Source: Paenibacillus sp. (lineage in GTDB: Bacteria; Bacillota; Bacilli; Paenibacillales; NBRC-103111). Taken from it: 8,962 nucleotides of DNA. The notes under the pieces are model-generated. The model had not been told where the DNA came from. It did no database searches and worked only from the letters and a program-made list of their open reading frames with translations. Shown here piece after piece: positions 7,198-8,962 of this stretch. Each line of letters starts with the position of its first letter. Position 1 is the stretch's first letter. Both the position numbers and the translations under genes were made by a program. Location: positions 1 through 8,962 of the forward strand of contig JARBUQ010000151.1 in the NCBI GenBank assembly GCA_029239545.1, read 5' to 3'.

Positions 7198-7743
7198 CTA
7201 TACAATAGCCTTAAGTGTAAAAAAAGAAAGCGAGTCGTCTTGTTCAATAATGGAGTACTCGAGGGGAACAGTCGCTTTGCGCGCCATATCGATCAACCCA
7301 AGTCCTGCCCCAGCGCTTTCCAAGGAAAGATCTTGCTTCAGCTTGCTCTTGTACATCGCCTTCAGACCCGTTTTATCCTGCCCGATAATCGTATCCAAAT
7401 GAGCCTTCAGCGTCTCAATATCATCATTGTCAATCAAATTCCCTGAGCAAACGTAGAAGCTTGCATCCATTCTTCCGATTGTAACAATACTTGAATGCAG
7501 AATCGCTTCATAGCGAGGACAGTGTGCTTTGGATGCACAGTAATTGTTGATGTTCTGGGTCTGTTCAATAAATAAGGAAAAAATACTAAAAGCTTCATTC
7601 TGAGGACGGTTATCTGTCTCCAGGTACGTTTTCACAGCTTCCCCATATTCCACGATCAAAGCTTGTGTAAGCTTGCCTGAGAAGCTGATTAAGATGCCAT
7701 GGGAAATTAGTAGACGTTGGACTTCCAGCATGTCTCTATTCAT
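7198..7743 (-). CDS. siaB: SiaB-like protein kinase (DUF6272 family, GHKL-type ATPase fold)
   Basis: First gene of the operon, 181 residues, predicted cytoplasmic kinase that phosphorylates the SiaC-like protein. The fold markers are of GHKL type: a helix with FIEQTQNINNYC (58-69) holding the presumed N-box Asn64 or Asn66, and a glycine-rich ATP-lid motif GAGLGLIDMARKA (145-157). CSGNLI (99-104) also resembles the family. It lacks membrane helices and a sensor domain, so it is probably set by cellular state while the signal enters through the SiaA-like phosphatase. The start at 7743 is the first Met after an in-frame stop at 7744-7746; AAGGGA is 12 nt upstream, rather far, so Met5 (7731) cannot be excluded. 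Gene order B-C-A-D differs from Pseudomonas A-B-C-D. Confidence 0.87.
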   Translation of the reverse strand: MNRDMLEVQRLLISHGILISFSGKLTQALIVEYGEAVKTYLETDNRPQNEAFSIFSLFIEQTQNINNYCASKAHCPRYEAILHSSIVTIGRMDASFYVCSGNLIDNDDIETLKAHLDTIIGQDKTGLKAMYKSKLKQDLSLESAGAGLGLIDMARKATVPLEYSIIEQDDSLSFFTLKAIV

Positions 7744-8043
7744 TTAGGTATTCAGTCCCTTAACTATGGTTTGAACGTGCGAATTGAAGCTAACGTCAGT
7801 ATTCGACATATGTTGCATTTTTCCTGCATTTGCAGACGGAATCGGGAGAGTCAGGAGCATTGAACTATACATGACGATGTTCTCATTACTTTCATTCGAC
7901 CGACATAACCGTCGTTTGTTTGTTTATTATCTCTTTGTTCGAATACCGTATTTATTAGGAAAGAACGAACATTTATATGGTTTACGTGCACGATCGGGTT
8001 TGCTAAGTTTACGGTATCATACAGTCATGTGGGAGGAAAATCG
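7744..8043. other. Divergent upstream region of the sia-like operon and the chimeric relic
   Basis: This 300-nt region must hold the promoter of the sia-like operon, but I find no convincing sigma-A pair in front of 7743. Small symmetric sequences are present: CTGCATTTGCAG (7824-7835), CGTGCACG (7985-7992), TGTTCG/CGAACA (7936-7941 and 7966-7971) and ATACCGTA/TACGGTAT (7943-7950 and 8010-8017). Any could be an operator, but each is short enough to occur by chance. TATCAT (8015-8020) is a possible -10 for the plus-strand gene without a good -35. A plus-strand frame from 7784 to 8047 has no ribosome binding site and is not called. Confidence 0.5.
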
Positions 8044-8514
8044 ATGAGATACAGAAGATTAGGCAGCAGCGGACTCAAAATCAGTGAAATCAGCTTAGGG
8101 AGCTGGCGCACCTTTGGCCATTCTGTAAACAGCACACAGGCGGAGATATTCGTCAGAAGAGCTTATGAGCTGGGTATTAATTTCTTTGATACGACTACAG
8201 TCGATGCCTTGAAAACCGTCAAATTTTATGTCGATCCGATCAACAGCATTCACGCCAAAATAGGGGCAGAAAAGGAAACCGAGCTGCTCGCTCTGATGAA
8301 TCTGCACCATACGAAGATGATTATGGGGAATGAGCCGATTGCCGATTGGGATAAAGCGGTCAAGGAATTCCTCGACAAGGGCGGCCAGGCTGCGATTGAT
8401 GAAGTGAATCAATTGTTGACCAAGAGCAAGATTACTGGTGAATGGCGAGAGGGTGAAGTAGCCACTTCTACTAACCAACAACATTCTCCTGCTCCTCCAC
8501 CCCATTCACTTTAA
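8044..8514 (+). pseudogene. Chimeric relic: aldo/keto reductase N-terminus fused to ABC solute-binding protein C-terminus
   Basis: The 156-residue frame starts at ATG 8044 with GGGAGG (8031-8036) upstream, at normal spacing. Residues 1-53 are a typical YhdN-like aldo/keto reductase start: MRYRRLGSSGLKISEISLGS and then YELGINFFDTTTV, including the catalytic-type Asp49. At the point where the family normally has its catalytic Tyr, the sequence changes to DALKTVKFYVDPINSI. It continues (LLALMNLHHTKMIMGNEPIA, DWDKAVKEFLDKGG) like the C-terminus of extracellular solute-binding lipoproteins of the LipO/LplA type. The reductase Tyr, Lys and His are missing, and the binding protein lacks its signal peptide and most of both lobes. 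Neither function can survive. The last ~27 residues are low-complexity and may be read-through past the lost stop. The simplest explanation is a deletion joining two genes in frame near 8203. Confidence 0.75.
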
Positions 8515-8570
8515 CTAACTAAAGCAGATGTCGAAATTTTATACACAGACCGACTAAAACTGCCTGTTTA

Positions 8571-8605
8571 AGGTTCAGATGTATACCCTTTCGACATCTG
8601 AACCT
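8571..8605 (+). terminator. Strong 12-bp hairpin after the chimeric relic, possible terminator
   Basis: AGGTTCAGATGT (8571-8582) pairs perfectly with ACATCTGAACCT (8594-8605) around an 11-nt loop, 57 nt after the stop codon at 8512-8514. Only a short T-run (8608-8611) follows. It is built from repeat copy B extended by 5 bp on each side, so it may be a repeat that serves as a terminator or merely a repeat. Confidence 0.4.
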
Positions 8606-8614
8606 ACTTTTGGC

Positions 8615-8644
8615 GGCTTTTTGAGTAAAATAAGGCTTTTTGAG
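8615..8644. repeat. Short direct repeat GGCTTTTTGAG
   Basis: GGCTTTTTGAG occurs at 8615-8625 and again at 8634-8644, inside the spacer between palindromic copies B and C. It looks like part of the same intergenic repeat family rather than a separate element. Confidence 0.6.
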
Positions 8645-8746
8645 GCCCACTACCCCTGTTTTCGACTCGCAGATGTACAAATTTTCGACACCTGCGCCTT
8701 CAAACCGGCCTTTTCTGCCTGTCTATGTCGAAATTTTCGACATCTG

Positions 8747-8962
8747 GACGACTCCCCCTTCTCTCCGAAGAGAATCCCCCCACTAGCCGGCAGCGTAAAA
8801 AGTGATAAATGACGGAAAAATCAGCGCTTGATCATTACAGCCACCATCCTCGACGAGTTCGAACCGTTGCAGCCTTGGTTGTGGCAATGAGGAGGCTCGA
8901 TCATCTGCCCTGAGCGGATGAATGGACAACAGCAGAGAATATAGATGATTTTTCAGATACAT
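8747..8962. other. Right-end stretch without a supportable gene
   Basis: No confident gene is visible. A plus-strand frame 8809-8913 (34 residues, starting MTEKSALDHYSHHPRRVRT) has a weak AAGTGA upstream and no recognised family. A minus-strand frame from the window edge to about 8786 is also open but unremarkable. Either could be the edge of a gene outside the window or chance. Confidence 0.4.

Larger units (their letters stand above)
8525..8746. repeat. Four copies of a 25-nt palindromic intergenic repeat arranged as two pairs
   Basis: The unit is a 7-nt arm (CAGATGT), an 11-nt centre (best form CGAAATTTTCG) and a 7-nt arm (ACATCTG). Copies: A 8525-8549 (right arm decayed to ACACAGA), B 8576-8600 (arms perfect, centre ATACCCTTTCG), C 8670-8694 (right arm ACACCTG), D 8722-8746 (left arm TCTATGT, centre perfect). 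Start-to-start distances are 51, 94 and 52, so A-B and C-D look like the same pair repeated about 145 bp apart. CTGCCTGT occurs between the members of both pairs. The long plus-strand frame 8579-8812 is just a translation of these repeats. Confidence 0.85.

Noticed and set aside
7784..8047. 87-codon plus-strand frame in the divergent promoter region
   Set aside because: No ribosome binding site, no recognisable motif, and it overlaps the ribosome binding site and start of the relic at 8044.
8525..8746. CRISPR array
   Set aside because: Only four degenerate copies, spacing of 51/94/52, mismatched arms and no cas genes; palindromic intergenic repeats fit better.
8579..8812. 77-codon plus-strand frame ending in a Phe/Cys/Arg-rich peptide
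   Set aside because: It is the translation of the palindromic repeat copies B to D and has no ribosome binding site.

Overview
The window looks like chromosomal DNA of a spore-forming Firmicute of the Paenibacillus type. I infer this from the moderate GC content, strong GGAGG-type ribosome binding sites, long multidomain signalling proteins and the style of the protein sequences; no rRNA or other phylogenetic marker is present. It is a signalling locus, mostly on the minus strand, flanked by a decayed gene fusion and intergenic repeats.

From left to right: (1) positions 1-2505, minus strand, hold most of a large membrane hybrid sensor histidine kinase (four-helix-type sensor, HAMP, GAF, coiled coil, HisKA, HATPase, start of a receiver), whose C-terminus lies outside the window. 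It has its own promoter at 2540-2568. (2) Positions 2506-3235 are a long intergenic stretch with a perfect 43-nt palindrome, one doubtful small membrane-protein ORF and the terminator of the next operon. (3) Positions 3236-7743, minus strand, are a tightly packed four-gene operon transcribed 7743 to 3236, encoding homologues of the SiaB kinase, SiaC phosphoprotein (DUF1987), SiaA PP2C/SpoIIE-type phosphatase and SiaD diguanylate cyclase. The gene order is B-C-A-D, with a 10-nt gap and then ATGA and GTGA overlaps. (4) Positions 7744-8043 are the divergent upstream region. (5) Positions 8044-8514, plus strand, are a chimeric relic: the first ~53 residues of an aldo/keto reductase joined in frame to the C-terminus of an ABC solute-binding lipoprotein. 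(6) Positions 8515-8962 have no convincing gene but carry four copies of a 25-nt palindromic motif arranged as two pairs.

How it probably works: by analogy with the characterised Pseudomonas aeruginosa SiaABCD pathway, the membrane phosphatase SiaA senses an extracellular cue through a dCache-type domain and dephosphorylates SiaC, the SiaB kinase re-phosphorylates SiaC, and unphosphorylated SiaC activates the diguanylate cyclase. The striking difference is the output protein. Here it is a PAS-GGDEF-HD-GYP protein that keeps an intact GGDEF site, lacks the RxxD inhibitory site, and has an HD-GYP domain with several metal-site substitutions. The locus is therefore best read as a Gram-positive partner-switch module controlling c-di-GMP, with an enlarged output protein. 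The downstream hybrid kinase is a separate transcription unit and any link to the Sia module is only positional.
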